Positions 28,043 to 37,333 of a stretch of 64,000 bases of DNA are shown here, in pieces. Below the pieces are notes generated by a model. It saw nothing but the letters and a program-made list of their open reading frames with translations. It made no database searches and was not told where the DNA came from. How positions within the stretch are numbered: position 1 is the first letter of the stretch; each line of letters starts with the position of its first letter. Made by a program: the position numbers and the translations under genes. The stretch is taken from contig NZ_CP031413.1 of assembly GCF_003367355.1 (NCBI RefSeq), forward strand, positions 620,001 through 684,000, in the 5' to 3' direction. The stretch comes from Lysobacter sp. TY2-98 (GTDB taxonomy: Bacteria; Pseudomonadota; Gammaproteobacteria; Xanthomonadales; Xanthomonadaceae).

Positions 28043-29404
28043 TCACTTGAGCAGGAACAGTGTCGCCAGTCCGAGGAACGAGAAGAAGCCCATCACGTCG
28101 GTGACCGTCGTCAGGAAGATGCTGCTGGCCAGCGCGGGGTCGAAGCCGAGGCGACGGATCGTCAGCGGAATCAGCACGCCCGCGACCGCCGCCGCGATCT
28201 GATTGATGAGCAGCGCGGCCGCGATGACCGCGGTGAGGCCCACATCGTGGAAGCGCAGCTGCACGACGACCGCGAGGATCAGCCCGAGCCCGAGCCCGGT
28301 CAGCAACGCGACCTTGCACTCCTTCCACAGCAGCGCGAGGTAGTTGGAGAAGCCGACCTGTCCGAGCGCGAGCCCGCGCACCATCAGCGCTAGCACCTGC
28401 GTGCCCGCGTTGCCGCCCATGCCGGCGACGATCGGCATCAGCACGGCAAGGGCGACGAGCTCGCTGATCGTGTGTTCGAACTGGCTCACGACGAACGAGG
28501 CGAGGAACGCGGTGCCGAGGTTGATCGTCAGCCACAGGAGGCGACGGCGCGTCGCGCGCGGTACCGGGCTGAACAGGTCTTCGTCTTCGTCGAGACCTGC
28601 GGCCGACAGCGCCTGGTGCTCCGCCTGCTCGCGGATGATGTCGACCACGTCGTCGATGGTGATGCGGCCGAGCAGGATGTTGTTCTCGTCGACGACGGGT
28701 GCGCTCACCCAGTCGTAGTCGGAGAACTTGCGCGCGACCTCGTTTGCGGTCTCGCCGACGCGGATCGCGGGCTGCTCGTCGTCGACCAGGCGGTTGATCG
28801 GCGTCGCCGGATCCTGCGTCAGCAGCGCGGCGATCGCGATGCGGCCGAGGTACTGGTGGCGGCGGCTGACCACGTACAGGTGGTCGGTATGCTCCGGCAG
28901 CTCGCCGCGCAGGCGCAGGTAGCGCAGCACGACCTCGATGGTGGTGTCGGTGCGGACCGTCACCACGTCGGGGTTCATCAGGCGTCCGGCAGTGTCCTCC
29001 GGGTACGACAGCACCTGCTCGAGGCGCTCGCGGTTCTCGCGGTCCATCGACAGCAGCACCTGCTCGATCACCGCGTCCGGCAGGTCCTCGACGAGGTCGG
29101 CAAGGTCGTCGATGTCGAGGTCCTCGACCGCGGCGACGATTTCGTCCGGATCCATGTCCGCGAGCAGGCCCTCGCGCACCTCGTCGCCGACGTGCACGAG
29201 CACCTCGCCGTCGTCATCGGCGTCGACCAGTCCCCAGACCACCGAACGCTTGGCCGGCGGCAGGGACTCGAGCAGGTTGCCGATCTCGGCGGGCGAGAGC
29301 GTGTTGACCAGGCGACGCACCGGCCCGAGGCGCCCGCTGTCGAGCGCGTCGGACAGCAGCCTGAGCTGCCGCGCGGTGTTCTCGTGGCGGACGGATTCGG
29401 CCAT
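28043..29404 (-). CDS. mgtE: Magnesium transporter MgtE
   Basis: 453 residues. Homodimeric Mg2+ channel of the inner membrane. N-terminal Mg-sensing helical domain (about 10-130, LEDLPDAVIEQVLLSM region), two CBS domains (about 135-255, with NPDVVTVRTDTTIEVVL and VSAPVVDENNILLGRI), and a five-helix pore from about 285 with MPIVAGMGGNAGTQVLAL. It ends the PTS gene cluster in the leftward direction but has its own promoter and a foldable leader. Confidence 0.95.
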   Translation of the reverse strand: MAESVRHENTARQLRLLSDALDSGRLGPVRRLVNTLSPAEIGNLLESLPPAKRSVVWGLVDADDDGEVLVHVGDEVREGLLADMDPDEIVAAVEDLDIDDLADLVEDLPDAVIEQVLLSMDRENRERLEQVLSYPEDTAGRLMNPDVVTVRTDTTIEVVLRYLRLRGELPEHTDHLYVVSRRHQYLGRIAIAALLTQDPATPINRLVDDEQPAIRVGETANEVARKFSDYDWVSAPVVDENNILLGRITIDDVVDIIREQAEHQALSAAGLDEDEDLFSPVPRATRRRLLWLTINLGTAFLASFVVSQFEHTISELVALAVLMPIVAGMGGNAGTQVLALMVRGLALGQVGFSNYLALLWKECKVALLTGLGLGLILAVVVQLRFHDVGLTAVIAAALLINQIAAAVAGVLIPLTIRRLGFDPALASSIFLTTVTDVMGFFSFLGLATLFLLK

Positions 29405-29496
29405 GCGCGGATTCCGGCGGGGACCCGGGGGTCCGTGGGCGAGTCGCACCCGCCGGCGTTGAACGCCGCGATATGCGACCGAGGTCAGAGGTTCAT
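29405..29496 (-). promoter_or_regulatory. Structured mgtE leader with a 3-codon mini-ORF at its 5' end
   Basis: Read on the minus strand, the predicted transcript starts at or next to ATG AAC CTC TGA (29496-29485). It then contains GTCGCA pairing with TGCGAC around an inner GGCG-TTCAA-CGCC hairpin, and a second hairpin GGACC-CCCG-GGTCC just before mgtE. The leader does not match the M-box consensus blocks. A cation-responsive role is only suggested by position. Confidence 0.35.
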
Positions 29497-29502
29497 GCGC
29501 GC

Positions 29503-29532
29503 ATTATCGCCGCGGGTTTGCGCGATCGACAA
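29503..29532 (-). promoter_or_regulatory. Promoter of mgtE
   Basis: -35 TTGTCG (29532-29527), 18-bp spacer, -10 GATAAT (29508-29503, 5 of 6). Six bases separate the -10 from the mini-ORF ATG. Confidence 0.55.
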
Positions 29533-29570
29533 TCACCGCGTCGATCCGGCCTCCGGCGAAGCCATCGCGT

Positions 29571-31286
29571 TCAGGCCGCGCTCGCGAGCCAGCGCTCGAT
29601 GGCGTCGCGATCGCGCGCGCGCAACAGGGCCGGCAGGCGCGACTGCAGATGCGCGTAGTCGCAGTCGCGGATGCGTTGGCGTACTTCGAGCATGGTGCCC
29701 GGATGCAGGCTGAAATCGGTCAGCCCGAGCGCGAGCAGGAGCGGCGCGTAGTCGGGCGCGGCGGCCATTTCCCCGCAGACCGCGATCGGACGTCCGTGAC
29801 GCTGCGCGAGGCGAATGGTGTCGCGCAGCACGCGGATCACCGCGGGATGCAGCGGCGTGTAGAGCCGGCCGAGGCCTTCGTGGTTGCGATCGACCGCCAG
29901 CAGGTACTGCACGAGGTCGTTCGTGCCGACGGAGAGGAAGTCGACGTCGTTGATGAAGGCCGGCAGCGCAAGCGCCGCGGCCGGCACTTCGATCATCACG
30001 CCCAGCGGTACTTCCTCGCCCAGCACCGCCCCTTCCGCGCGCAGCTGCGCGGCGACCCGATCGAGTTCGGCGCGCACTAAGCGCACTTCTTCGGCGGAAG
30101 TCACCATCGGCACGAGCAGGCGGATGCGGCCGTAGGCCGATGCGCGCAGCAGTGCGCGCAGCTGGGTCTCGAACAGGCCCCGCCGCGCGAGCGACAGCCG
30201 AACGCCACGCAGGCCCAGCGCGGGATTCTGTTCGTCGCGCAGCGTGAGACCCGTGCGATCGGTCTTGTCGGCGCCGACATCGAGCGTGCGGATGGTGACC
30301 GGCCGACCGCTCATGCCCATCACGACATCGCGGTAGGCGCGGAACTGCTCGTCCTCGTCCGGCAGGGCATTGCGCTGGAGGAACAGGAACTCGGTGCGAT
30401 AGAGGCCGATGCCGGCCGCGCCGAGCGAATGCGCCTCGGCGACGTCTTCCTGCGATTCGGCGTTCGCGAACAGGCGGATGTCGACGCCGTCGCGCGTGCA
30501 CGTCGGTTCGCGACGCAGGCGTGCGAGCGCGCGCTTTTCGCGTACATGACCTTCCTCCCGCTCGCGATGGGCGCGCAGGTCGTCGGCGTCGGGCTCCACG
30601 ACGACGAGCCCCGTTCCACCGTCGACGATGAGTGCATCGCCGTCGTTGATGTGATCCATCGCGCCGCTGCAGTCGACCACCAGCGGCATGTGCAGGCTGC
30701 GCGCGAGGATGGCCGTGTGACCGAGCGGACTGCCGCTGGTGGTGACCAGCCCGATCACGCCCTGCGCCTGCAGCTGCGCCATCTCGGCGGGTGCCACGCT
30801 TTCGGCGACCAGGATTTCGCCCGCGAAACCCTGCAGCTCGCAGTCGCGGCGATGCAACGCCGCGTGCACGCGACCGATCACCTGATCGATGTCCTCGACG
30901 CGGCTCCTGAAGTACGGGTCGTCCATCGCCTCGAACACCGCGGCGAGGCGGTCACGCTGCAGGCGCAGCGCGTAGTCGGCGCTGTAGTGGCGGTCGCGCA
31001 CGAGTTCGTCGAGGCCGTGCAGAAGCTCGGGGTCGTCGAGCATCAGCGTGTGCAGGTCGAGGAACTCACCGACCTCCTGCGCCAGCGCGCCATGCAGGCG
31101 CGCGCGCAGGGCGTGCAATTCGTCGCGCACCGCGCCGATGGCGCGGTGCAGACGCGCGAGTTCGGCATCCGCGACGTCCGGTGCAATGTGCTGCTCGGCG
31201 ACCTGCAGCGCGTGCGGAAGGCGCACACGTGCGCGGCCGAGCACGGCTCCGCGCGACGCGCCCTGGCCGGTCATCGCCTGGCGCAT
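29571..31286 (-). CDS. ptsI: PTS enzyme I (PEP-protein phosphotransferase)
   Basis: 571 residues. Takes phosphate from PEP and passes it to HPr. Phospho-His region TTSGSPLGHTAILARS near 180-195, PEP-binding Arg in RTLDVGADK, LRGVRLSLARRGLF, and catalytic Cys in VCGEMAAAPDYAP near 500. No N-terminal GAF domain, so it is PtsI-like and not PtsP. It starts three bases after the HPr stop. No sugar EIIB/EIIC is encoded nearby, so the chain likely serves regulation. Confidence 0.94.
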   Translation of the reverse strand: MRQAMTGQGASRGAVLGRARVRLPHALQVAEQHIAPDVADAELARLHRAIGAVRDELHALRARLHGALAQEVGEFLDLHTLMLDDPELLHGLDELVRDRHYSADYALRLQRDRLAAVFEAMDDPYFRSRVEDIDQVIGRVHAALHRRDCELQGFAGEILVAESVAPAEMAQLQAQGVIGLVTTSGSPLGHTAILARSLHMPLVVDCSGAMDHINDGDALIVDGGTGLVVVEPDADDLRAHREREEGHVREKRALARLRREPTCTRDGVDIRLFANAESQEDVAEAHSLGAAGIGLYRTEFLFLQRNALPDEDEQFRAYRDVVMGMSGRPVTIRTLDVGADKTDRTGLTLRDEQNPALGLRGVRLSLARRGLFETQLRALLRASAYGRIRLLVPMVTSAEEVRLVRAELDRVAAQLRAEGAVLGEEVPLGVMIEVPAAALALPAFINDVDFLSVGTNDLVQYLLAVDRNHEGLGRLYTPLHPAVIRVLRDTIRLAQRHGRPIAVCGEMAAAPDYAPLLLALGLTDFSLHPGTMLEVRQRIRDCDYAHLQSRLPALLRARDRDAIERWLASAA

Positions 31287-31289
31287 GGG

Positions 31290-31559
31290 TCAGCTGTCCT
31301 CGTCGAAACGACGTTCGAACAGCGCCTGCACGGCGTCGCACGCGGCCTGTTCGTCCTCGCCTTCGACGCGCAGCTTCACGGCGGTGCCCTGGCCGGCGGC
31401 GAGCAGCATCACGCCCATGATGCTCTTGGCATTCACTTCGCGGCCCTTCGCCATGAGCGTGCAGGCGCTGCGGTACTGCGACAGCGTCTGCACGAGCTTG
31501 GCGGTGGCGCGCGCATGCAGGCCGAGGCGGTTGGAAACGGTGAGGTCGCGTTCGATCAT
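31290..31559 (-). CDS. ptsH: Phosphocarrier protein HPr
   Basis: 89 residues. Active His15 in GLHARATAKL accepts phosphate from enzyme I. The Ser46-type regulatory site lies in AKSIMGVMLLAAGQG, the target of HPr kinase/phosphorylase, which is encoded 1.3 kb upstream in the same cluster. Lies six bases after the EIIA gene. Confidence 0.95.
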   Translation of the reverse strand: MIERDLTVSNRLGLHARATAKLVQTLSQYRSACTLMAKGREVNAKSIMGVMLLAAGQGTAVKLRVEGEDEQAACDAVQALFERRFDEDS

Positions 31560-31565
31560 CGGAAT

Positions 31566-31958
31566 TCAGGCGTCGTCGAGCTGCACGCCGTTGCGTCCAC
31601 CGGCGACGGCCACGGCGGGCAGGGCGTCGAGGTCGAGCTCGGCGTAGTTCAGCACGCGCAGGAGCATGGGAAGGTTGAGAGCGGACACGCGACGGATCGG
31701 CGTGCCCAGGCGTGCGAGTCGCGAGGCGACGTTCGCGGGCGTTGCGCCGAAGACGTCGGTGAGCACCAGCACGCCGTCGCCGCTGTCCGCGCGTCGCAAG
31801 GCCGCGCTCGCGGACGGCAGCGCGACGTCGGGATCGGCGTCGAAGGCGACTTCAAAGACCTCCACGCGCAGCGGCAGCGGCGTGAGCAGCCGCTCCGCCA
31901 CGCTGCGAAGCGCGCTACCGATGCCTTCGTGAGTGACGAGGAGGATGCCGACGGCCAT
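31566..31958 (-). CDS. PTS EIIA component, mannose type
   Basis: 130-residue single-domain EIIA of the Man/fructose-sorbose class. Phospho-His is in LLVTHEGIGSAL near residue 10; VLTDVFGATPANVA and LNLPMLLRVLNY are typical. There is no EIIB, EIIC or EIID partner, so the protein is probably a phosphorylation-state sensor or a regulator of another protein. A 55-base gap separates it from rapZ upstream. Confidence 0.88.
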   Translation of the reverse strand: MAVGILLVTHEGIGSALRSVAERLLTPLPLRVEVFEVAFDADPDVALPSASAALRRADSGDGVLVLTDVFGATPANVASRLARLGTPIRRVSALNLPMLLRVLNYAELDLDALPAVAVAGGRNGVQLDDA

Positions 31959-32013
31959 GGCTCGACGTTAGCAGAGCCGCATGACCGTCCGGAAGCGGCC
32001 GTTGGGACACTGC

Positions 32014-32895
32014 CTAGTCGAGCTCGCGATGATGCACGGCAACGTCCGGCCAGCCGTTCGCGCGCGCGTGCTCGGCCATGCGTTCGGCGAGGAACACCGA
32101 GCGATGGCGACCGCCGGAGCAGCCGAATGCGATGGTCGCGTAGCTGCGCGTGCTGTCGGACTGCAGGCGCGGCAACCACGCGTCGAGGAAGGCGCTGATC
32201 TGCGAATAGAAGGCTTCGACGTCGGGCTGCGCGAGCAGGTAGTCGCGCACGTCGGCATCGCGCCCCGACAGCGGCCGCAGTGACGGAATCCAGTGCGGGT
32301 TCGGCAGCGCGCGCGCGTCGAACACGAAATCCGCATCGGCCGGCACGCCGCGGCGGTAGGCGAACGATTCGAACAGCAGCGACATGCCGGCTTCCGCGCC
32401 CAGGCCGAATTCCGTCGTCACGTGGCGACGCAGCTGGTGCACGTTCATCTCGCTGGTGTCGACGATCGCATCGGCGAGCTGGCGCAGCGGACGCAGCACC
32501 TGCCGTTCCAGTGCGATCGCATCCGGCAGCGACAGCCCGAGCCGGCTCAGCGGATGACGACGGCGCGTGTCGGCATAGCGCTTGAGCAGCACGGGATCGA
32601 CGGCGTCGAAGAACACCAGGCGCGGATCGAAGCCGAGACCGCCGACGGCGGCCAGCGCTTCCGGCACCTTGTCGAGTTCGTCGTGGCGATTGCGGACATC
32701 GATACCCACGGCGAGCTTGGCGGGACCGCCATCCTCGCCGCCGGTGATTTCCGCGACGAGTTGCGGCAGCAGCATCGCGGGCAGGTTGTCGACGCAGTAG
32801 AAGCCGAGGTCTTCGAACGTGTTGAGTGCGACCGTCTTGCCGGAGCCCGACATGCCGCTGACGAGTACCAGCGTGGCCAGGGACGGCGCGCTCAC
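32014..32895 (-). CDS. rapZ: RNase adapter protein RapZ
   Basis: 293 residues. Walker [21 protein letters not shown] begins the protein; the C-terminal domain has [17 protein letters not shown]. In E. coli RapZ binds GlcN6P and directs the sRNA GlmZ to RNase E. No such sRNA is visible here. The GTG start at 32895 overlaps the hprK stop as GTGA; the P-loop position fits this start. Confidence 0.93.
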   Translation of the reverse strand: MSAPSLATLVLVSGMSGSGKTVALNTFEDLGFYCVDNLPAMLLPQLVAEITGGEDGGPAKLAVGIDVRNRHDELDKVPEALAAVGGLGFDPRLVFFDAVDPVLLKRYADTRRRHPLSRLGLSLPDAIALERQVLRPLRQLADAIVDTSEMNVHQLRRHVTTEFGLGAEAGMSLLFESFAYRRGVPADADFVFDARALPNPHWIPSLRPLSGRDADVRDYLLAQPDVEAFYSQISAFLDAWLPRLQSDSTRSYATIAFGCSGGRHRSVFLAERMAEHARANGWPDVAVHHRELD

Positions 32896-33842
32896 GATTC
32901 GCCCCGCTCGAGGAAGTGGCTGTGTCGCGCCATGAATGCAGCAGCGGGGTCCACGCCCTTTGCCCGCAGGATGTGCGTGCGCGTGGCGGCTTCGGTGAGC
33001 ACGGCCAGGTTGCGACCGGCGATGACGGGCAGGGTGATCATGGGGACGTCGAGATCCAGTACGCGGCGAGCGCCGAGATCGCCGGTGATGCGTTCGAGCC
33101 CACCGGGTTCCGGGTGCAGCGACGGCTGGGTCAGGTGCACGATCAGGCGCAGGTACTTGTTCCGCTTGACCGCGGTGTCGCCGAACATCTGGCGGATGTT
33201 GAGTACACCGAGGCCGCGGACTTCGAGCATGTCCTGCAGCAGCTCGGGGCATGCGCCGTCGAGCACGTCGGGCGCGATCTGCGTGAATTCGGGCGCGTCG
33301 TCGGCAACCAGGCGGTGCCCGCGCGTGACGAGTTCCAGCGCGAGTTCGCTCTTGCCTGCGCCGGATTCACCGGTGATCAGCACGCCGATCGAATAGATCT
33401 CCATGAACACGCCATGCAGCGTCACCCGCGGCGCAAGTTTGCGCGCAAGGTGGTACTGCAGGTGGTTCAGCAGTTCATGACCGCGTCGCGGCGACACCCA
33501 CAGCGGCGTATCGCTTTCTTCCGCGGCGATGCGCAGGTCTTCCGGGCATGGCTGGTTCTTGCTGATGACCAGCGCCAGCGGGCGGACCTGGATGATCTTT
33601 TCGATCGTTTCCCAGCGTGCGCGCGAGTCAAGCGCATCGAGCCACGACAGCTCCTCGGTGCCGAGGATCTGCACGCGGTTGGGATAGATGATGTTGAGGT
33701 AGCCGGCGAGGGACGGCCGGCGCGCGACGGTGTCGACCGATTCCAGGACGCGGTCGTCGCCACGCCGCCCGGCCAGCCAGCGCAGGCCGAGACGCTCGAG
33801 CTGCTGGTCGTACAGCTCGCGGGCACTGATGCGGGCATTCAT
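32892..33842 (-). CDS. hprK: HPr kinase/phosphorylase
   Basis: 316 residues. Phosphorylates and dephosphorylates Ser46 of HPr. Walker [16 protein letters not shown] near 153-167 preceded by [14 protein letters not shown], and the family signature [15 protein letters not shown] near 205-219. The N-terminal domain of about 130 residues is complete. It is the first gene after the two terminators that separate it from hpf, so it likely has its own promoter in 33843-34050, which I could not pin down. Confidence 0.95.
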   Translation of the reverse strand: MNARISARELYDQQLERLGLRWLAGRRGDDRVLESVDTVARRPSLAGYLNIIYPNRVQILGTEELSWLDALDSRARWETIEKIIQVRPLALVISKNQPCPEDLRIAAEESDTPLWVSPRRGHELLNHLQYHLARKLAPRVTLHGVFMEIYSIGVLITGESGAGKSELALELVTRGHRLVADDAPEFTQIAPDVLDGACPELLQDMLEVRGLGVLNIRQMFGDTAVKRNKYLRLIVHLTQPSLHPEPGGLERITGDLGARRVLDLDVPMITLPVIAGRNLAVLTEAATRTHILRAKGVDPAAAFMARHSHFLERGES

Positions 33843-34049
33843 GCGTGAGGTCCGGGCGGTCGGTCGAGGTCGAGGCCGTCGAGGCCCGCGCAGTGTGTCG
33901 CGGAAGTGCGTGGCGGAGAAGAGGCAGCCGGGATGACTCGGCGCGATCGCCTTGGGACCGGCCCATGGACTCGTCGGCGGGCGCGGCGGGCGGCGACCCG
34001 CGCAGATTGGTGTGACGGATTGGTCCGGGGTCGCTGGGGGCAGCGGACG

Positions 34050-34070
34050 AAAAACTGCGGCCAAAGCCGC
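34050..34070 (-). terminator. Intrinsic terminator (second, leftward)
   Basis: On the minus strand GCGGC, loop TTTG, GCCGC, then AG and TTTTT. Lies about 60 bases beyond the stronger terminator after hpf. The whole gap 33843-34177 (335 bases) between hprK and hpf holds these two terminators and no gene that I can see. Confidence 0.5.
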
Positions 34071-34110
34071 TTGGGCGATGTCCCGCGAAGTTTCGCTGGC
34101 TCCTTCAACG

Positions 34111-34142
34111 AAAACGCCCGACCACGCGAAGGCGGTCGGGCG
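34111..34142 (-). terminator. Intrinsic terminator of rpoN-hpf
   Basis: On the minus strand CGCCCGACC, 10-base loop, GGTCGGGCG, then TTTT. A perfect 9-bp stem with a T-run, 35 bases after the hpf stop. Confidence 0.8.
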
Positions 34143-34177
34143 CTGGACGGCAAGCCCTCGGAAGGGCGGCCGATGGA

Positions 34178-34504
34178 TCAGGCGTACTCGGCGCTGCGCG
34201 TGAGGCTCTCGCCGCGGTGGTGGTCGCTGCGGCGCTCCTTGTACTTCAGCAGTCCGCGGTCGAGCTTGTCGGCCAGGTTGTCGATGGCGGCGTACATGTC
34301 GACACCCTCGGCGACTGCATGGAAACTGCGGCCCGGCATCACGACGGTGGCTTCCGCACATTGCCGGGTCTTCTCGACAAGGAGGATGGTCCGAACGTCG
34401 AAGGGTTGGTCGAAATGTCGACCCAGCCGGCTGAACCGGGTGGCGACGTACTCCCGCAGCGCGGGGGTGACGTCGATGTTCTGACCGTGGACTTCGATAC
34501 GCAT
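34178..34504 (-). CDS. hpf: Ribosome hibernation promoting factor (short form)
   Basis: 108 residues of the HPF/YfiA family, which binds idle ribosomes. Blocks: [47 protein letters not shown] and [21 protein letters not shown]. No C-terminal dimerisation domain, so short form. The ATG at 34504 is preferred over 34510 because GGAG lies six bases before it. Located after rpoN, the usual gammaproteobacterial order. No ptsN follows. Confidence 0.92.
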   Translation of the reverse strand: MRIEVHGQNIDVTPALREYVATRFSRLGRHFDQPFDVRTILLVEKTRQCAEATVVMPGRSFHAVAEGVDMYAAIDNLADKLDRGLLKYKERRSDHHRGESLTRSAEYA

Positions 34505-34604
34505 GGGCATCTCCAGACTGTCGGCAGAGGCGGCCCCATGGCCGCAGCCCCAGCATGGCACTTTCCCGGGCCAGCAATACGACGTTCGTCAAATATTGCG
34601 TCGC

Positions 34605-36035
34605 TCAGCTGATGCGAACGCGATCCTGCGACGAGGGGATACTCATGGCTTCACGGTACTTGGCGACCGTACGGCGGGCCACCGGCACGCCGGCGCTCTG
34701 CAGCGTCTCCGCCAACCGGGCGTCGGACAGCGGCTTGCGCGGGTTCTCGGCCGAGATCAGCTGACGGATCATCGCCTGCACCGCGGCGCTCGAGGTTTCC
34801 TCGGCCGTGCCATTGCCGACGCTCGATGCGAAGAACGCACGCAGCGGCAACGTGCCGCGCGGCGTGCGCGCGTACTTGCGTGCGATCGCGCGCGACACCG
34901 TCGACTCGTGCAGGCCGAGCTCGGCAGCGACTTCGCGCAGCGTGAGCGGGCGGAGCGCGCCGTCGCCCGATTCGAGGAAGGCCGACTGCCGCTGCACGAG
35001 GCAGGTCGCAACGCGGAGCAGTGTTTCGCCGCGCGCTTCGACATTGCGCAGGAGCCAGCGCGCCTCCTGCAGCTGGCCACGCAGATAGGCGGCGTCGCTC
35101 GACGACGTGCGCGTGATCAGCGCTTCATAGCTGCGATTGATGCGCAGGCGCGGACGACTGTGGTCGGCCAGCGCGACGCGCCACATACCGTGCTGCCGCC
35201 AGATCACGACATCCGGCGTGACGTAGCTTTCCGGCGCGACCTCGCCGAGTTGCGCGCCCGGGCGGGGATCGAGCGAGAGCAGCAACGCTACGGCACATTC
35301 GACTTCGTCGATCGGTTCGTTCAGCTCCTGCGCGAGTCCGGCAGCACCGAGGCGCGGCAGGCGTTCGAGGTGCTCCTCGGCAATGCGCATCGCGATCGCG
35401 CGGCCTGGTGTCTCTTCATCGAGTGCGCCCAGCTGCACGCACAACGCCTCGGACACCGAACGCGCACCGACGCCGATCGGATCGAAGTGTTGCACCACGT
35501 GCAGCACCGTAAGCACATCTTCGATGCGCACCGGCGGGTCGATCGTCGTCGCGATCGTGTCCAGCGGCTCGCGAAGGTAACCATCGTCGGAAATCGCGTC
35601 GATGATCGCCGCGCCGATCTGGCGATCGCGCGGGGACAGGCTGCTCAGGTGCAGCTGCCAGAAGAGGTGGTCGTGCAGCGTTTCGCGATCGGCCACCTGT
35701 TCGGCGAGCGATCCGCTGTCGCCGTCGCCCCCGCGACTGCCGCCGTTGCCGTCGGTCCAGCTGTCGAGTTCGGCATCGCTCCAGCTCTCGACCGCCGACG
35801 CATCGATCTCGACTTCCACCGCATCGCGGTCGGTGTCACCGTTCGCCGTCTCGGGAGTCGTGATGACCTCGCCGCCTTCGTCCCACTCGAGTAGCGGATT
35901 GGTTTCCACCGCCTCGGTGAGCTCCGCATCCAGCTCGATGGACGACAGCTGCAGCAGGCGGATCGCCTGCCGCAGTTGCGGCGTCATCACCAGCTGTTGG
36001 CCGAGCGTGGCCTGAAGTCGCGGTTTCATCGACAT
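34605..36035 (-). CDS. rpoN: RNA polymerase sigma-54 factor
   Basis: 476 residues. Region I is Gln/Leu-rich (LGQQLVMTPQLRQAIRLLQL), region II acidic (residues 60-115), region III carries the core-binding and helix-turn-helix parts (HESTVSRAIARKY), and the RpoN box is intact as ARRTVAKYREAM. It directs RNA polymerase to -24/-12 promoters that need activators. No bona fide -24/-12 promoter was recognised inside this window. Confidence 0.95.
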   Translation of the reverse strand: MSMKPRLQATLGQQLVMTPQLRQAIRLLQLSSIELDAELTEAVETNPLLEWDEGGEVITTPETANGDTDRDAVEVEIDASAVESWSDAELDSWTDGNGGSRGGDGDSGSLAEQVADRETLHDHLFWQLHLSSLSPRDRQIGAAIIDAISDDGYLREPLDTIATTIDPPVRIEDVLTVLHVVQHFDPIGVGARSVSEALCVQLGALDEETPGRAIAMRIAEEHLERLPRLGAAGLAQELNEPIDEVECAVALLLSLDPRPGAQLGEVAPESYVTPDVVIWRQHGMWRVALADHSRPRLRINRSYEALITRTSSSDAAYLRGQLQEARWLLRNVEARGETLLRVATCLVQRQSAFLESGDGALRPLTLREVAAELGLHESTVSRAIARKYARTPRGTLPLRAFFASSVGNGTAEETSSAAVQAMIRQLISAENPRKPLSDARLAETLQSAGVPVARRTVAKYREAMSIPSSQDRVRIS

Positions 36036-36101
36036 GCAAGGTACACGGCGTTTCCATCGCGCGTCAGCCGTGGAAGCCGCCGCCGGTCGGGCGCTGCAGC
36101 T

Positions 36102-36821
36102 TTACAGTCGGAATGTTTCGCCGAGATACACGCGACGCACATCCGGATTCGCCAGAATCGAATCGGGCGAGCCCTGCGCAAGCACCACGCCCTCGTTCAG
36201 GATGTAGGCGCGGTCGCAGATGCCGAGCGTCTCGCGTACGTTGTGATCGGTGATGAGCACGCCGATGCCGCGCTCGGTGAGATGGCGCACGATACGCTGG
36301 ATTTCGCCGACCGAAATCGGGTCGACGCCGGCGAACGGCTCGTCGAGCAGCATCATGCGCGGGCGTGCGGCGAGTGCGCGCGCGATCTCGACGCGCCGAC
36401 GTTCGCCACCCGACAGGCTCGCGCCGATCTGGTCGGCAACGTGCGTGACCTGCAACTCGTCGAGCAGCGAGGCGAGCTCGCGCTCGCGGCCCTTGCGATC
36501 GAGATCATTGCGCAGCTCGAGCACCAGCCGGATGTTGTCGGCGACGCTGAGCTTGCGGAACACCGACGGCTCCTGCGGCAGGTAGCCGACGCCGTGCTTC
36601 GCGCGTGCGTACATCGGCTGCGCGGTGATGTCCTTCCCGTCGAGCAGGATCTGGCCTGCATCGGCGGGCACCAGGCCGACGATCATGTAGAAGCAGGTCG
36701 TCTTGCCGGCGCCATTCGGGCCGAGCAGGCCGACGACTTCGCCGGCTTCGAGCGTCAGCCCGAAGTCGCGGACGACCTCCCGCGACTTGTACTTCTTCCG
36801 CAACCCCTCGGCGCGCAGCAT
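36102..36821 (-). CDS. lptB: LPS export ABC transporter ATPase LptB
   Basis: 239 residues. Cytoplasmic ATPase of the LptB2FGC complex that extracts LPS from the inner membrane. Walker [11 protein letters not shown], signature [15 protein letters not shown], Walker [14 protein letters not shown]-loop [10 protein letters not shown]. Its ATG overlaps the lptA stop by one base, and rpoN follows after 66 bases, an order conserved in many proteobacteria. Confidence 0.96.
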   Translation of the reverse strand: MLRAEGLRKKYKSREVVRDFGLTLEAGEVVGLLGPNGAGKTTCFYMIVGLVPADAGQILLDGKDITAQPMYARAKHGVGYLPQEPSVFRKLSVADNIRLVLELRNDLDRKGRERELASLLDELQVTHVADQIGASLSGGERRRVEIARALAARPRMMLLDEPFAGVDPISVGEIQRIVRHLTERGIGVLITDHNVRETLGICDRAYILNEGVVLAQGSPDSILANPDVRRVYLGETFRL

Positions 36822-37333
36822 CAGGGCGTGCCTGCGTTGTTCTTCGGGAGGATGTGCATCTTTACGCGACCGCCGCCGGCGGCGGCACCGCTCGCGACCT
36901 GACCGGTCTTCATGTTGTAGTTCACGCGATCGCCGGTGAGCGTGCCACGCGTCTGCTGCACGGTGACGTTTCCGGAGAGCACGACGACATCCGCCTTCAT
37001 GTCGTAGTCCGCTGCGGCGGACGTCGAACTCATCGGCGTGCCATCGTCGAGCTGCTGGCTCATCTTGACCGGGCCGCCGCGCAGTACCGCGCGCACGGCC
37101 TCGCCGTTGACCATCGTGATTTCTGCGGTGCTCGACGTGATGCGCAGCGTGCCCTGCGTGATCGTCACGCCGCCGCTGAGTACCGTGGGCCTGCTGTCGT
37201 CGGTCGAATACACGGCGGAGCCGCCTTCGATGTCGATGGCCTGGCGACGATCGCTCGAGCGCGCAAACGCGGCGCCCGCAACGGACAGCAGGACGAGCGC
37301 GACGACGGGCGCGAGGTTACGGCGACTTTTCAT
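36821..37333 (-). CDS. lptA: LPS transport periplasmic protein LptA
   Basis: 170 residues with signal peptide to about 25 (GAAFARSSD). OstA-like beta-jellyroll: [35 protein letters not shown] and [19 protein letters not shown]. Forms the periplasmic bridge that carries LPS to the outer membrane. ATG 37333 overlaps the end of lptC by 17 bases. Confidence 0.92.
   Translation of the reverse strand: MKSRRNLAPVVALVLLSVAGAAFARSSDRRQAIDIEGGSAVYSTDDSRPTVLSGGVTITQGTLRITSSTAEITMVNGEAVRAVLRGGPVKMSQQLDDGTPMSSTSAAADYDMKADVVVLSGNVTVQQTRGTLTGDRVNYNMKTGQVASGAAAGGGRVKMHILPKNNAGTP

Noticed and set aside
29405-29500. M-box (ykoK) riboswitch before mgtE
   Set aside because: The conserved M-box blocks could not be found; only generic stem-loops are present.
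33839-34153. Remnant of ptsN or another gene between hpf and hprK
   Set aside because: The open frames there lack EIIA motifs and look compositionally random; two terminators occupy part of the gap.
34510-34604. Sigma-54 (-24/-12) promoter upstream of hpf
   Set aside because: TGGC and TGC elements occur on the minus strand but the GG to GC spacing is one base too long.
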